Assembly: GCA_023512835.1 (NCBI GenBank)
Contig: CM042092.1
Location: forward strand, 41,310,258-41,374,257
Source: Taxillus chinensis
Taxonomy: Eukaryota > Streptophyta > Magnoliopsida > Santalales > Loranthaceae
DNA: 64,000 nucleotides
Reading direction: 5' to 3'
Positions within the stretch are counted from its first letter, which is position 1. Each line of letters opens with the position of its first letter. Position numbers and translations under genes: made by a program. A model generated the notes under the pieces. The model saw only the letters and a program-made list of their open reading frames with translations, was not told the DNA's origin and made no database searches. Positions 21,394 through 32,378 of the stretch are shown here, piece after piece.

Positions 21394-22829
21394 ATGGCAA
21401 CATTTAGTCATCTCTTAGAGGGTGTATGGGAGAAGGAGACTACTACTGAGGTGGCTCAAGCATCCAGTGAAATCCAACGCCGTCTAAGAGACTTTCCACC
21501 GGGAGAGTTGCACAAGGCAGACCGGGTCACAGTAGAATTTTCACAAGACTTCACTAATGAGCTACGGGCCAAATGGAGTCAGTGGATGGATGAAAGAAAG
21601 ATTGCTTATGCCCGACAATTTGGCGATTTACTGCATTTAACCAACCAACCAATTGATAGAGACATGCTTCAAACTGCACTTCACTTTTGGGAGCCAAGGC
21701 GTCGATGCTTCAACTTCAATGGCATTGACCTTGTTCCTACTATAGAAGAGTATAGAAGACTACTTGACATACCAGAAGATCACCGAAGGAAAGTTTACTT
21801 ACCTGATCAACGAAGGGCGGGACGACGAGCTTTTACTGACATGATGGAGATCCCAATTTGGAATGCACCGTTTCTGGTAAATCGCGAGGGGCGAGAGCAG
21901 CTATCATGGGAAACTATCCAGGAGGTTATGTTGACTACTCGCAGGAATAGGATTTCACCGACTTTTGACCCTAGCCATCTACGAGTTAGTCATTTTTCCG
22001 TGCATCTCGGCATACGTAGACATGGTAGTCATTGACTTGGTGCGGCAAGTTGTGCAAGGGTGTGATCCCACCCCGGCTATCTTAGCAGAAACTATCCATT
22101 CCCTTTCCGATCTGAGAACTAGTGGCTCAGGACAATTCACCGGCTGCTTACCACTTTTTTGCACTTGGCTGAAGGGCCATCTCCCCTGTGCTGTCCCCAA
22201 CTTCACACCGGTATGCCAGTTGACTTATACCACACTATTGGACATCCTACTCAGTAAGTGGATTTTTCCTAAAGGAGTTGAAGACTGGAAGAATAAGTTG
22301 CAGGACTTAAAGGAAGAAGACATCGTCTAGATTGCTCCCTGGATGCCAAGGTACTCTCTGACATACAGTTGTGGTGAGTACAACTGGGTTCCTTTGCTAG
22401 GCCCCTGGGGAGCTACTGCTTATGCACCACTGCAGAGTGGAAGACAGCTAGGAGACAGTTAGGTTGTTCCAATATTGTATGGGATGGAGGACTGCGACTT
22501 CACTTATGGTCGTACCATGCTAGAAGAGAAGGGGAGGAAGATGCATCAAGCGTGGTCTACACCCCGCAAGATTCTGCCTAACAACTCAATTCGGTATCTT
22601 CCCAGCTTACATCCCTTAGAGAGCACAGCACGAGCCACAGCAGAGTCTAATCATGAGGACCATTTTGCAAGAGAACCAGGAGCTGAGGCAGCAAGTCCAC
22701 AGACTAGAAGCCGCTTTGGAGAGAGCTACTCAGAGGTTGCAGCTAAGGGACAAACAGCTGGAGACCATGATGCAGCAAAGGGAGGATGCCGGAGAAAGAC
22801 CGCCGCAGAGGAGGAGGCGTCGCACTTGA
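21394..22829 (+). pseudogene. Ogre ORF1 (plant mobile-domain-like)
   Basis: ATG at 21394 opens MATFSHLLEGVWEKE. The protein shows LTNQPIDRDMLQTALHFWEP, FNFNGIDLVPTIEEYRRLLD and RISPTFDPSHL. A frame change near 21990 leads to VVQGCDPTPAILAETIHSLS, CTWLKGHL and APWMPRYSLTYSCGEYNWVP, then LLGPWGATAYAP. This is the DUF7745/PMD-type ORF1 found upstream of gag in Ogre elements. The end (22653-22827) is a coiled coil (ILQENQELRQQVHRLEAALE) with an RRRRR terminus. Its role in the element is not established. There are at least one frameshift and two stops. Confidence 0.88.
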
Positions 22830-23030
22830 AGACCATATTACCATCTTGGAGATGACTGAATAATTGCCTTAGAGCCATGTAGTTTCTGTTATTGTAGTTG
22901 TTAGAAGGTTACACGGCATTCATGCATGTAATCTTTTTTTGTTTATTAATAAAATGGAGTTTAAACCCGTTTATTCGCATCCATTCACGCATCTCATGCA
23001 TTCATATAAAAAGTGAAAACAAAGCTAAAA

Positions 23031-25303
23031 ATGCTCACCCTTCGTGTTTCTTTCAGTCGAAATAGTTCTTCATCCAAAGTTGGGCACACTTACAACCTTC
23101 GATCCAGACACAAGCACATGTCCCATTCGATGGGTGACGAGAATGAAAACAGACTGATGGGGCTAGAGCAAAGCCACGAAGGCATGAGTGACACCCTTCA
23201 GAACCTGCAAGAACAGATGAACCATATGGCAGAAATGATGGCTAGATTGGTCGAAGGAACTCCAAAGGAAGCTAACCCAGCCTAGGCCAGAGTGACACAG
23301 CCTCCACCTCCCCCGCGGCCCGTGACAAATAACACTATTCCCGAGCAACTGGGTACGCCTAATCCAAGCTAGTACACTTTGCAAGTAATGGGAGTGGCTA
23401 CAGAAGTGGTAGGATCTCCAGCATACAAGGAGGAAGTTGAGTCCCCAATGCTAAAAAGGATTGAAGAACGATTAAAGGCCGTTGAGTGCGCCGAGATTTA
23501 TGGCATGATTAACCCTAATGAGTTGTGCCTGGTCCCTGGTGTTGTTTTACCCCATAAGTTTAAGATGCCCGAGTTTGAGAGGTTCAATGGCACACGTTGT
23601 CCTAGAACCCACTTGGCGATGTACTGTCAAAAAATGGCTGCATACACCGGCGATGATAGACTTCTTATACACTGCTTCTAGGAGAGTCTAACGGGGGCAC
23701 CATTACGTTGGTATTTCCGGCTAGACGGAGGACGTATCGGAACATGGAAGGACTTAGCCACCGCATTCCTGGCACAGTATAAACATGTTACTGAACTAGC
23801 CTTGGACCGTCTGACGCTGCAGTCTTTGGAGAAAGGTCCTAATGAAAATTTCGAGGACTATACAAGAAGGTGGAGGGAAACTGCAGTAGAAGTGCAACCC
23901 CCACTAACAGAAAGAGAGCTCACTACATTGTTCATCAACACATTAAAAGGGGTATATTATGAAAAGTTGATTGGTCATGTCTCTAGCACTTTTGCTGATC
24001 TGGTCGCTTCGGGCGAACTCATTAAGAGTGGAGTCAAAGGAGGAAAGCTGAAGGGTGAAATGATCAAGGCACCAAAGAGGTCATCGGTGCCTCCGAAAAA
24101 GAAAGAAGGGGAAACTAACTTCGTGTATCAATCCGAACCAATGATGCAACCTAACCCTCCCCAAATGCCTGTTTATTTTAGAGCACCTCCAATAGCCGCA
24201 TACGCCGCAACGGCACCCATCCCGCAATTCCAACCTTTCCAATTCCAGGCAAGACCCCAATACACTTAGCCAGCTCCACAATTTCCCCAAGTACCTACCC
24301 CAGCACCAGTCCAAGCACCCGTCAGAAGCGCATCCACTGACCTGAGGCCAAATCAATCTCCCAAGAAGCACCAGGATTTCGACCCAATCCCTATGACTTA
24401 CGCTGAACTGTACCCGAGGCTCCTTGAGGCAAGACTGGTAGTCCCTACCACAGTGGGAGAGCTGAAACCACCATACCCAAATTGGTACAAATCAGACCTT
24501 CATTGTGTATATCATGCTGGTGCCGTAGGACATAATGTTGAGGGTTGCATTGCATTTAAAAGGAAAGTCCAAGCATTAAAAGATGCTCACTTGGTTGGAT
24601 TTTGCGACACTATCCAATTCCCCGAGTGTCAGCAACAACCCATTGCCAGAACACTCTAATAATGTTGCTGCCATTATGTCGGAAGCCAGGATTACGAGGA
24701 TGTCCCAAGTACGGATGCAGAGGGAGCATTTGTTTCAGTTTCTACTCAAGTATGGATATCTGCTGACCCGGTCAACTATCGAGGGTAAAGAAGGGACCGA
24801 CCAATTGAAAAGGTGTCTATTCTATGAGATGGCTCCAGGACATGACATTAATAATTGCATGGAGTTCGAAAGTGTTGTTCAGGAGTTGATCGACTATCGA
24901 AGGATTGAAATTTTGAAATGGTATACCGACTCATCCATCCAAATGGTCCAAGGAGATAATTCAGACGATTCGCAGACATGCCCAAGCCTCTTCAAATTTA
25001 TACGACGACCCCAGAAATACCCCTGTTACCTTATGGGATCCGACCTCTTACAATTCATATTCCCCCTCAACCTGCCTACAAAAGTGAAAAAGCTGTTCCT
25101 TGGAGGTACGGTTGTGAAGCAGTAGTACAAGGGAACCCTCAAACAAAGAGGACAACTCAGAGTGGATGTCCTTATGCACCCGACATGCTCAAGCAATCAA
25201 AGAAGGGGAAAGCTGTTAGGAAAGATATCCTGCCTACATCGGAACCAGCCAAAGAGGGAATTCAAATTACCGAGGAAGACGCCTTGGTTTTTGAAGTTGA
25301 TTA
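23031..25303 (+). pseudogene. gag: Ogre Gag
   Basis: An N-terminal coiled coil (GMSDTLQNLQEQMNHMAEMM) leads to the Retrotrans_gag core: FERFNGTRCPRTHLAMYCQK, then, after a stop, GAPLRWYFRLDGG, LATAFLAQYKHVTELALDRL, NFEDYTRRWRETAVEVQPPL and FINTLKGVYYEKLIG. A Pro/Gln-rich region (24120-24330) follows, then a zinc-finger-like CVYHAGAVGHNVEGC (about 24507-24551) and a second copy-like segment, CLFYEMAPGHDINNC (about 24815-24860). Those spaced Cys/His sets are usual for Tat-lineage Gag. Stops at 23283, 23370, 23680 and 24268 and a frame change near 24630 break it. Confidence 0.93.
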
Positions 25304-25309
25304 AGCATA

Positions 25310-26470
25310 GTGAATATAATATCGCAGAAGCAGCTAAGCAAACAGCCCGCTCGGATCTCGTTACTCTCACTACTAAAAGATTCTACTCCACACCGAGAAG
25401 CATTAATGAAGGTCCTTAGCAAGGCTTATGTCCCGCCAACTATTTCGGTGGAGAACATGGACACACTCACTGGAAACCTTATAGTGGACAACTTTATATC
25501 GTTTAGCGAGGACGAACTGCCGCAGGAGGGCAAGGGTCACATTAAAGCTTTGCATATTTCTATCAAATGCAAAGAACACACCATCTCCCGGTTACTGATC
25601 GATAATGGGTCCACTGTCAACATTATGCCTTTACAAATATTACAACAGCTGCCCGTAGATTCTTCATACATGCAGTCGAGCAACATGGTAGTTCGAGCCT
25701 TTGACGGGGGAAAAGAGAGGTAACGGGAACGATGGATATTCCATTGCTGATTGGGCCCATGGTATTTTCTGTTGAATTTCAGATCTTGGATATTACACCA
25801 TACTACAGTTGCTTGTTGGGAAGGCCATGGATTCACACAGCGGGAGCAGTACCTTCTACTCTACACCAGAAACTGAAGTTCATGGTTGACGATCACCTCA
25901 TTTGTGTATCCGGGGAGACAAACCTATTAGTAAGCAAGCCGTCATCCATGCCTTGTATCGACAAGTGGGGAGGACGTCCCGAATGTTCTTTCCAGGCCTT
26001 TGAAGTAGTCAATGTTACCTATGTGACACGACCCAACTTGTATCAAAGGTTAGGAGCTCAACTGTCCAAAGCCACAAAAATGATTGCACATACAATGATC
26101 AAGGAAGGACACAAGCCAGGACTCGGGCTCGGGGCATCTTCTTAGGGCATGAAAGACCCGTTACGCATCCGGGGCACGACGAACGATATGGGCTAGGCTA
26201 CAAACCCACCAAAGCGACCAGGCAAAAGGAAGCCTCTAGGAAGAGGGAAGTCGAATGGCCAAGCTGCAAACGACCTATCCAAGAAGAGTGGATGACATTT
26301 CCACCCTTAAAAGACACATTCTATGGTGGAGGGTTTACTTGTCAAGAGAAGGCCGCGGTCATTCTTGCCGTGCGAGTGAGGAACTAGAAGCGGGCCAGAC
26401 GGTGTTCGAGCAAGGAAGGAGCTCCAGGACAACCTCTCAACAATTGGACTAGCACATGTCTCCCCATGAT
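25310..26470 (+). pseudogene. pol: Ogre aspartic protease and linker to the splice donor
   Basis: The active-site segment LLIDNGSTVNIMPL lies near 25590-25630. D-N-G-S in place of D-T/S-G is normal for Ogre proteases. A frame change near 25725 separates it from LIGPMVFSVEFQILDITPYY, SCLLGRPWIHTAGAVPSTLH and MIKEGHKPGLGLG, all standard parts of the Tat protease region. Sequence from 26146 to 26470 continues in broken frames up to the intron. Confidence 0.92.
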
Positions 26471-26670
26471 GTAATCCTTGGGGGAATCATATTTGGATAT
26501 TTGTTTGTTTTCACTTTTATGCCTCTTTCAACGTTTAAAAAACAGTTTATGTCTCTTTGAGAAATTTCACTTTTAATAAAGTGTATGTTTTTCCAAAAAC
26601 GGTGCATTGCATCTTATTATCATATGCATATCATATTTTGCTATCAACTTGTTGATCTTTTTACAAACAG
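26471..26670 (+). other. Putative Ogre intron between protease and RT
   Basis: A 200-nt T-rich stretch begins GTAATCC (26471) and ends TTTTTACAAACAG (26670). It lies exactly where Ogre elements are known to carry a spliced intron. Joining 26470 to 26671 preserves the reading frame into the RT exon (YREFNEGV...), whereas unspliced sequence has in-frame stops. Splicing was not observed; this is inferred from motifs and family knowledge. Confidence 0.8.
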
Positions 26671-27720
26671 GTACCGTGAATTCAACGAGGGTGTGATAAG
26701 AAATAATGAGGTGGGATTCCCAAAGTTTGACCAAAGTTCAGATTGGGAGAAGTCGGTGCATGAGACAAGTGAGGCTAACTCAGAAGATGAGGTTGATTTG
26801 CCTGAAGATATCCTCCGACTGTTGGAAAGGGAAGACCAGCTTAAGACCCCGAGTGAGGACCCTATAGAAACAGTAAATGTGGGAACAGACGCAGAACCGA
26901 GACGGCTCAAAGTGAGCTCTTCATTATACGCGGAGATCAAGGGGCAGTTGATTGAATTGTTAACCAGTTTCAAGGATATGTTCGCCTGGTCCTATCAAGA
27001 TATGCGGGGTCTAAGTCCAGATATCGTGCAACATCAAATACCACTGAAGCCAGAATGTCCGCCGGTCCAGGAGAAGCTACGAAGGATGAGGCCGCAGATG
27101 ATATTGAAGATCAAAGAGGAGATTAGAAAACAGTGGGATGCTGGTTTCCTCAGTGTTGCTTATTATCCGGAATGGGTGGCGAATATTGTGCCAGTACCAA
27201 AGAAAGGGGGAAAAATCCGTGTATGCGTCGATTACCGAGATCTAAATAAGGCGATCCCAAAAGATAATTTCCCACTCCCACATATTGATACTCTGGTGGA
27301 CAACACAGCGAAACACGCTTTGTTTTCATTTATGGATGGATTCTCGGGCTATAACCAAATCCAGATGGCCCCCGAGCACAAGGAGCGGACGACTTTCACG
27401 ACATTATGGGGTACATTACATTACAATGTGATGCCATTTGGACTTAAGAATGTAGGAGCCACTTATCAAAGAGCCATGGTGACGCTGTTTCATGATATGA
27501 TGCATAAGGAGGTGGAAGTGTACGTGGATGACATGATAGCCAAATCAGCAAGTACGGAAAGTCATGTTGAGGTACTCCGTAAACTATTCCAAAGATTACG
27601 AAAGTATTAACTCAAGTTGAATCCGGATAAGTGTACTTTTGGTGCTACATCGGGTAAGCTATTGGGCTTCATAGTCAGTGAGAAAGGGATAGAGATTGAC
27701 CTGACAAGATTCGAGCTATC
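26671..27720 (+). pseudogene. pol: Ogre reverse transcriptase
   Basis: The longest clean frame in E3 begins after the acceptor with an acidic linker (EDEVDLPEDILRLLEREDQL) and continues through DMFAWSYQDMRGLSPDIVQH, PLKPECPPVQEKLRRMRP, VPKKGGKIRVCVDYRDLNKA, FSFMDGFSGYNQIQMAPEHK and MPFGLKNVGATYQRAM to YVDD at 27521-27532. A stop follows RLRKY (27610), after which LNPDKCTFGATSGKLLGF continues in the same frame. Key Asp residues are present. This domain gives the clearest Ogre/Tat assignment. Confidence 0.97.
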
Positions 27721-27739
27721 CAGGAGATGTCACCACCAA

Positions 27740-28370
27740 CCATTGTTAGGGAAGTCGAAGTTTCTTGGGGCACTTGAATTACATTGCTAGGTTCATTTTG
27801 CGGTTGACGGCCACATGTGAACCATTATTTAAATCATTATGAAAAGACAATCCAGAAGTTTGGAATGAAGCATGTCAGGAGGCCTTTGACAAAATCAAGC
27901 AATACTTGATAAATCCACCAATCCTGGTTCCACCGGTACCTAACAAGCCACTCATCCTCTATTTAACCTGTCTAAGGCTCATCAATGGGTTCCGTATTGG
28001 GACAGCATGATGCCTCAGGAAGAAAGGAGCAAGCAATTTATTACCTGAGCAAGAAGTTCACCCTGGCGAGCGAAGTACACTCCATTGGAAAAGGCCTGTT
28101 GCGCTCTGGTTTGGACTGTCCGACGATTAAGGCAAGACACCCTCTATCATACGACATGGCTTATTGCGAAGCATGACCTGCTCAAATACTTATTGGAGAA
28201 ACCATCAATTTCCGGGAGGATCGCCAAGTGGCAATTGTTGTTATCCGAATATGATATTGTGTACGTGCCTCGAAAAGCTATAAAAGGAAGCGTTATAGCG
28301 GATTATCTTGCAGAAAGGGCCTTGGAAGACTATGAGCCTATGAATGTTGGATTTCCCGATGAGCACATCA
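27740..28370 (+). pseudogene. pol: Ogre RNase H (first)
   Basis: A degenerate connection and RNase H domain: NPEVWNEACQEAFDKIKQYL and NPPILVPPVPNKPLILYL, then frame-shifted AIYYLSKKFTLASEVHS, ALVWTVRRLRQDTLYHTTWL and AKWQLLLSEYDIVYVPRKAI. Frame changes occur near 27780, 27980 and 28085. It sits directly after the RT as in all Ty3/Gypsy elements. Confidence 0.88.
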
Positions 28371-28379
28371 ATATCATTG

Positions 28380-28718
28380 AAGAAGAGTCGACTCGTGGAT
28401 TATGTGGTTCGACGGTGCCTCCAGGTCTATTGGGGCATGGTATTAGGGCCGTTCGATATCCCCAAAGGGTGAGCACTTCCCCATGGCAGCCAAGTTGACA
28501 TTCCCATGCACCAATAATGTAGCCGAGTATGAAGCTTGTTTGATGGGTCTTCAAGAAGCTATTAATCGAGAAATCAAAAAGTTACAAGTCTTTGGAGATT
28601 CGGCCCTTGTGATTTACCAAGTCAGGAACGAGTGGGAAACTCAGAACCATAAATTGATCCCATATCGAAGCTTATCTTAGGACCGATCGAGCGGTTCGAG
28701 GAGATTACCTTTGAACAC
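28380..28718 (+). pseudogene. pol: Second, archaeal-type RNase H (aRNH) of Ogre/Tat
   Basis: Frame-shifted MWFDGAS (about 28400) is followed by PCTNNVAEYEACLMGLQEAI, REIKKLQVFGDSALVIYQVR and WETQNHKLIPYRSL. The order FDGA...NNVAEYEA...FGDS...LVIYQV is that of the additional RNase H described in Tat-lineage elements. The Asp of FDGA, the Glu of AEYEA and the Asp of FGDS are all readable, though in different frames. Confidence 0.9.
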
Positions 28719-30125
28719 ATGCCAAGAGAGCATAATCGGATTCCCGATGCATTGGCAACCCTAGCCTCTCTCATCCAACTGGATACAAAACGGAGGTTCA
28801 ATCCTTTGACATTCATATTCGAGATACACCCGCTCACTGTATGGCTATTGAAGGAGATCCAGAAGAAACGCCTTGGTATCATGATCTTAGGCAATACCTA
28901 CTCAAACAAGAATATCCTGAAGGTGCGTCCGATACAGACAAGAGGAACATCCGGCGGGCTGCAACCAAATATTACCTCGATGGTTCTATCCTATATCAAC
29001 GGAATCATGATATGGTGTTGTTGCGTTGTGTCGAAAAAGAGGAATCGTCGCAACCGATGAAGGAGCTTCATGAAGGGAGTTGTGGTTCGCACGCAAATGG
29101 GCATGCACTGGCAAGACAAATTATGAGGATGGGTTACTACTTGGGTCACAATGGAGAAAGACTCGCATTGATTATGTACGCAAGTGTTTCAAATGTCAGA
29201 TATACAATGATCGGATTCAAGCACCCTCATCTCAGTTGCATGTGATAACTTCACCATGGCCTTTCTCGCTCTGGGGCATGGACGTCATCGGACCTATATC
29301 ACCGAAGGCATCTAATGGACATCGCTTCATCTTGGTAGCCATTGATTACTTCACTAAATGGGTGGAAGCCGCATCCTACACCAATGTGACACAAGCGGTG
29401 GTGGTCAAGTTTGTTCGCGACAATATCATATGCCGTTATGGACTCCCAGAGCAAATCATCACAGACAACGCAACAAACTTGAATAGCCGAATGATGGGTA
29501 ATTTGTGTGAGCAGTTCAAGATTCAGCACCTAAATTCAACCCCGTACGGACCCAACATGAATGGGGCAGTCGAAAGCGGTAACAAGAATATCAAGAATAT
29601 TGTTAGAAAGATGATCGAGACGTACAAAGATTGGCATGAGAAGCTGCCCTATGCATTACACGCATACCGCACCTCGGTGCGTACATCAACCTGGGGCAAC
29701 TCCGTTCTCATTAGTCTATGGAATGGAAGCGGTGTTACCGATAGAAGTGGAGATTCTCTCCTTACGCATACTCAAGGACACATAGTTGGATGAAGCGAGT
29801 GGGTTCAAAACCGGTACAAACAACTGAATTTTGTGGAAGAAAAGTGCATCGCAGCGGTGAATAGAGGCCGTTTGTATCGGCGAGAGGATGATGAAAAGTT
29901 ATGACAACAAGGTGAAGCCTCGAACTTTTCAAGAGGGGGAGCTTGTACTTAAGAAGATCTTGCCTATCCAAGCTGATCACAGGGGCAAGTGGACACCTAA
30001 TTATGAAGGTCCATACGTCGTCAAAAGAGCTTTCTCATGGCGGAGCATTAATCCTTGTCAAAATGGACGGAAATGAGCTACCAAATCCGGTCAACGGTGA
30101 TGCCGTAAAGAAATTCTATGCCTGA
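28719..30125 (+). pseudogene. pol: Ogre integrase
   Basis: The linker MPREHNRIPDALATLASLIQ leads to an H2C2 zinc domain (HEGSCGSHANGHALARQIMR, then KCFKCQIYNDRI in a shifted frame). The catalytic core in frame 29080-29793 has WGMDVIGPI (first Asp), IITDNATNLNSRMM (second Asp) and MNGAVESGNKNIKNIV (Glu). C-terminal sequence with KVKPRTFQEGELVLKK and GKWTPNYEGPYVVKRAF lies at 29888-30076. A stop after VKKFYA at 30123-30125 is probably the natural end of the polyprotein. Confidence 0.95.
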
Positions 30126-30586
30126 CTCCTGTTACAATATTGTATTGGATTAGGATCAACATGTAATCAAACGACTTTATCCATGTCACACCTTTCATTG
30201 TCATTCTCTCATCTTTTCAATACATCTCATAGAATTCCCATGATGATGCCCTACACTGGGGCATTCCCTATTCAAATACCTCCACAACACGAGGAGTGGA
30301 AACATGCATGCCTAACACCCCTACTTAGCCTAAAGTCCCAAAGGAAAAAAAACAACAACAAGTGCTCAACCAATACTAGTAGCACAATTTGTCAACATTT
30401 AGTGACACCCTATCCTCAATAATGACCTTTGTAGCAAAAAAAACCAAACATTTTCTCTAACCTTCTATCCCCTCCAAAAGCCAACTCGCAACACCTAAAC
30501 CTGTCTAGAGTCCTTGATTACATGTATGATCTTTTTCTCAATCTGATATAAGTAACAGGACATCTCGAAACAGAGAGCAGACTTAG

Positions 30587-30745
30587 TGAAAACCTGAAAG
30601 GGCACTAAGGGTAAAATACAAAGCTCAAAAAAAAAAAAGTGAAGCCGGATTTACTGAAAACCCAAAAGGGCACTGAAGGTAAAATACAAAGGCAACAAAA
30701 AAATCGAACTTAGTGAAAACCTGAAAGGGTGCTAAGGACAAAGCA
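30587..30745 (+). repeat. Three diverged repeats in E3 3' region
   Basis: Copies of roughly 55-60 bp share GTGAAAACCTGAAAGGG followed by (C/T)RCTAAGG and ACAAAG. The second copy reads ACTGAAAACCCAAAAGGGC and contains a longer A-rich linker. Boundaries are approximate. Confidence 0.75.
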
Positions 30746-31689
30746 AAGACAACAAAATGAGAGTCCTACAATGCGACATCCGACACTTGGGGTTAGAGAT
30801 GATCATAGAATCAAGACGAAGTAGCTAGTAGAGCAGTCACATATTACATGGAAGAGAAGGACTTTGGTCAAATTGAAGGCACACTCAACTCAAAATTGCG
30901 CCTCACGCTTTTCAAGAAGTCAGGTTTTGTTTGTTAAAGTTAAGCATGTTGTGCTTTATATGATGTGATTATGATAAATGGAGATCATGCTCATAAATTC
31001 TTTTTCAAAATGTTTGGTTTTAAAAATTTTTATCTCGCTGTAGAGTGAAACCTTCCAAAGTCCTAATAGACTTTCCCAAGGATTGCCTCACAGGAAGAAG
31101 TTGCTACGAAGAATTATGAGGTAACACCAAGGCCCCATGGACATAATCCCTAAGAAGGACTAAATCATGGCAATAGATAATGGGAAAAATGATAGCCCAT
31201 CATTGAAGCCAGCAACGTCTGTAGAAGCCTAGCTCATGACAACTGTTGTTCTGTTGAAGCCAACAAAACCCCGAGAAGAACTGAGCAGTGAAAGTCAAGC
31301 ATCATGATACTCCATCAAGAGCTCTACCTCAACAGAAGGATGGGAGCACAAAGCGCTTGGGATATTTAACCCTTCCCTTTCCCCTTGGATTTTCAATAAG
31401 AATGTTAAAATTCCCATGCATCCATGCACATGCATCATACGTTCACATATTCCATGCATGCTTTTGCACTTCGTGGACTCGTTTCAGGGACCCTGTACAG
31501 CGTGTAGTTTTCATTTCAAGACTATCTCAAGTCACATCCAAGCATCGGATATCCCTCAAGCCTTTTGACCCCCTTTTGAAGTCCAAAATTTTTTAACATC
31601 CATCTCAAAGGTTTTTCATTCCCCATTTTAGCTTTTCGGACTTCATGTTTTTTAATTCCCATTAATCTCAAGAGTTTTCATTTCGAGTG

Positions 31690-32180
31690 TTCAAGTTCCC
31701 GTCTAGGACTTTTTATCCTCGTTTTAAAATTCCCGTTAATCTCAAGAATTTTTCATTCCTGTTTTAAACCTCAAGGGCTTTTCAATTCCAAGTTTTAAAA
31801 TTCCCGTTAATCTCAAGGATTTTTCATTCCTGTTTTAAACCTCAAGGGCTTTTCAATTCCAAGTTTTACAATTCCCATTAATCTCAAGGATTTTTCATTC
31901 CTGTTTTACACCTCAAGGGCCTTTCAATTTCAAGTTTTTAAATTCTGTTAATCTCAAGGATTTGTCATTCCTGTTTTAAACCTCAAGGGCCCTTCAATTC
32001 CGAGTTTTTAAATTCTTGTTAATCTCAAGGATTTTTCATTCCTGTTTTAAACCTCAAGGGCCTTTCAATTCCAAGTTTTTAAATTCCTGTTAATCTCAAG
32101 GATTTTTCATTCCTGTTTTACACCTCAAGGGCTTTTCATTCCAAGTTTTCAACTCCATGTCAACCTCAAGGGCGTTTTAT
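31690..32180 (+). repeat. 71-bp tandem array in E3 3' region
   Basis: CCTCAAGGG(C) recurs at 31769, 31840, 31911, 31981, 32052 and 32123, that is, every 70-71 bp. Each unit also holds TTAATCTCAAGGATTTTTCA and TTCCTGTTTTA. Copies at the edges are more diverged. There are six clear units. Confidence 0.93.
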
Positions 32181-32365
32181 TTCGTGTCTCAAATTTCCGT
32201 TTAATTCAAGAGCCTCTCCATTTTCCCAAGTGTTTTCCTTCCTCGACGCAAAACCCAAGTGCTTCGAACCATCCTTTGGCAACAGGGTAAGCCAAGTAAG
32301 CGGTCTAACCCGTTCAAAATAAGTCCGTCCTATCTGTATGCATCATTTGTACACAAAAAATACAC

Positions 32366-32378
32366 AAAGAGGGGCAGT
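32366..32378 (+). other. E3 polypurine tract
   Basis: AAAGAGGGGCAGT directly precedes the 3' LTR start TGTTGGACCC at 32379. Confidence 0.85.

Larger units (their letters stand above)
30126..32365 (+). other. E3 3' untranslated region
   Basis: This is 2.2 kb between integrase and PPT without coding sequence. It contains a threefold GAAAACC...GGGC repeat (about 30587-30745) and a 71-bp tandem array (about 31690-32180). Long repeat-bearing 3' regions are characteristic of Ogre-type elements. Short open frames (such as 31288-31596) show no conserved domain. Confidence 0.8.
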
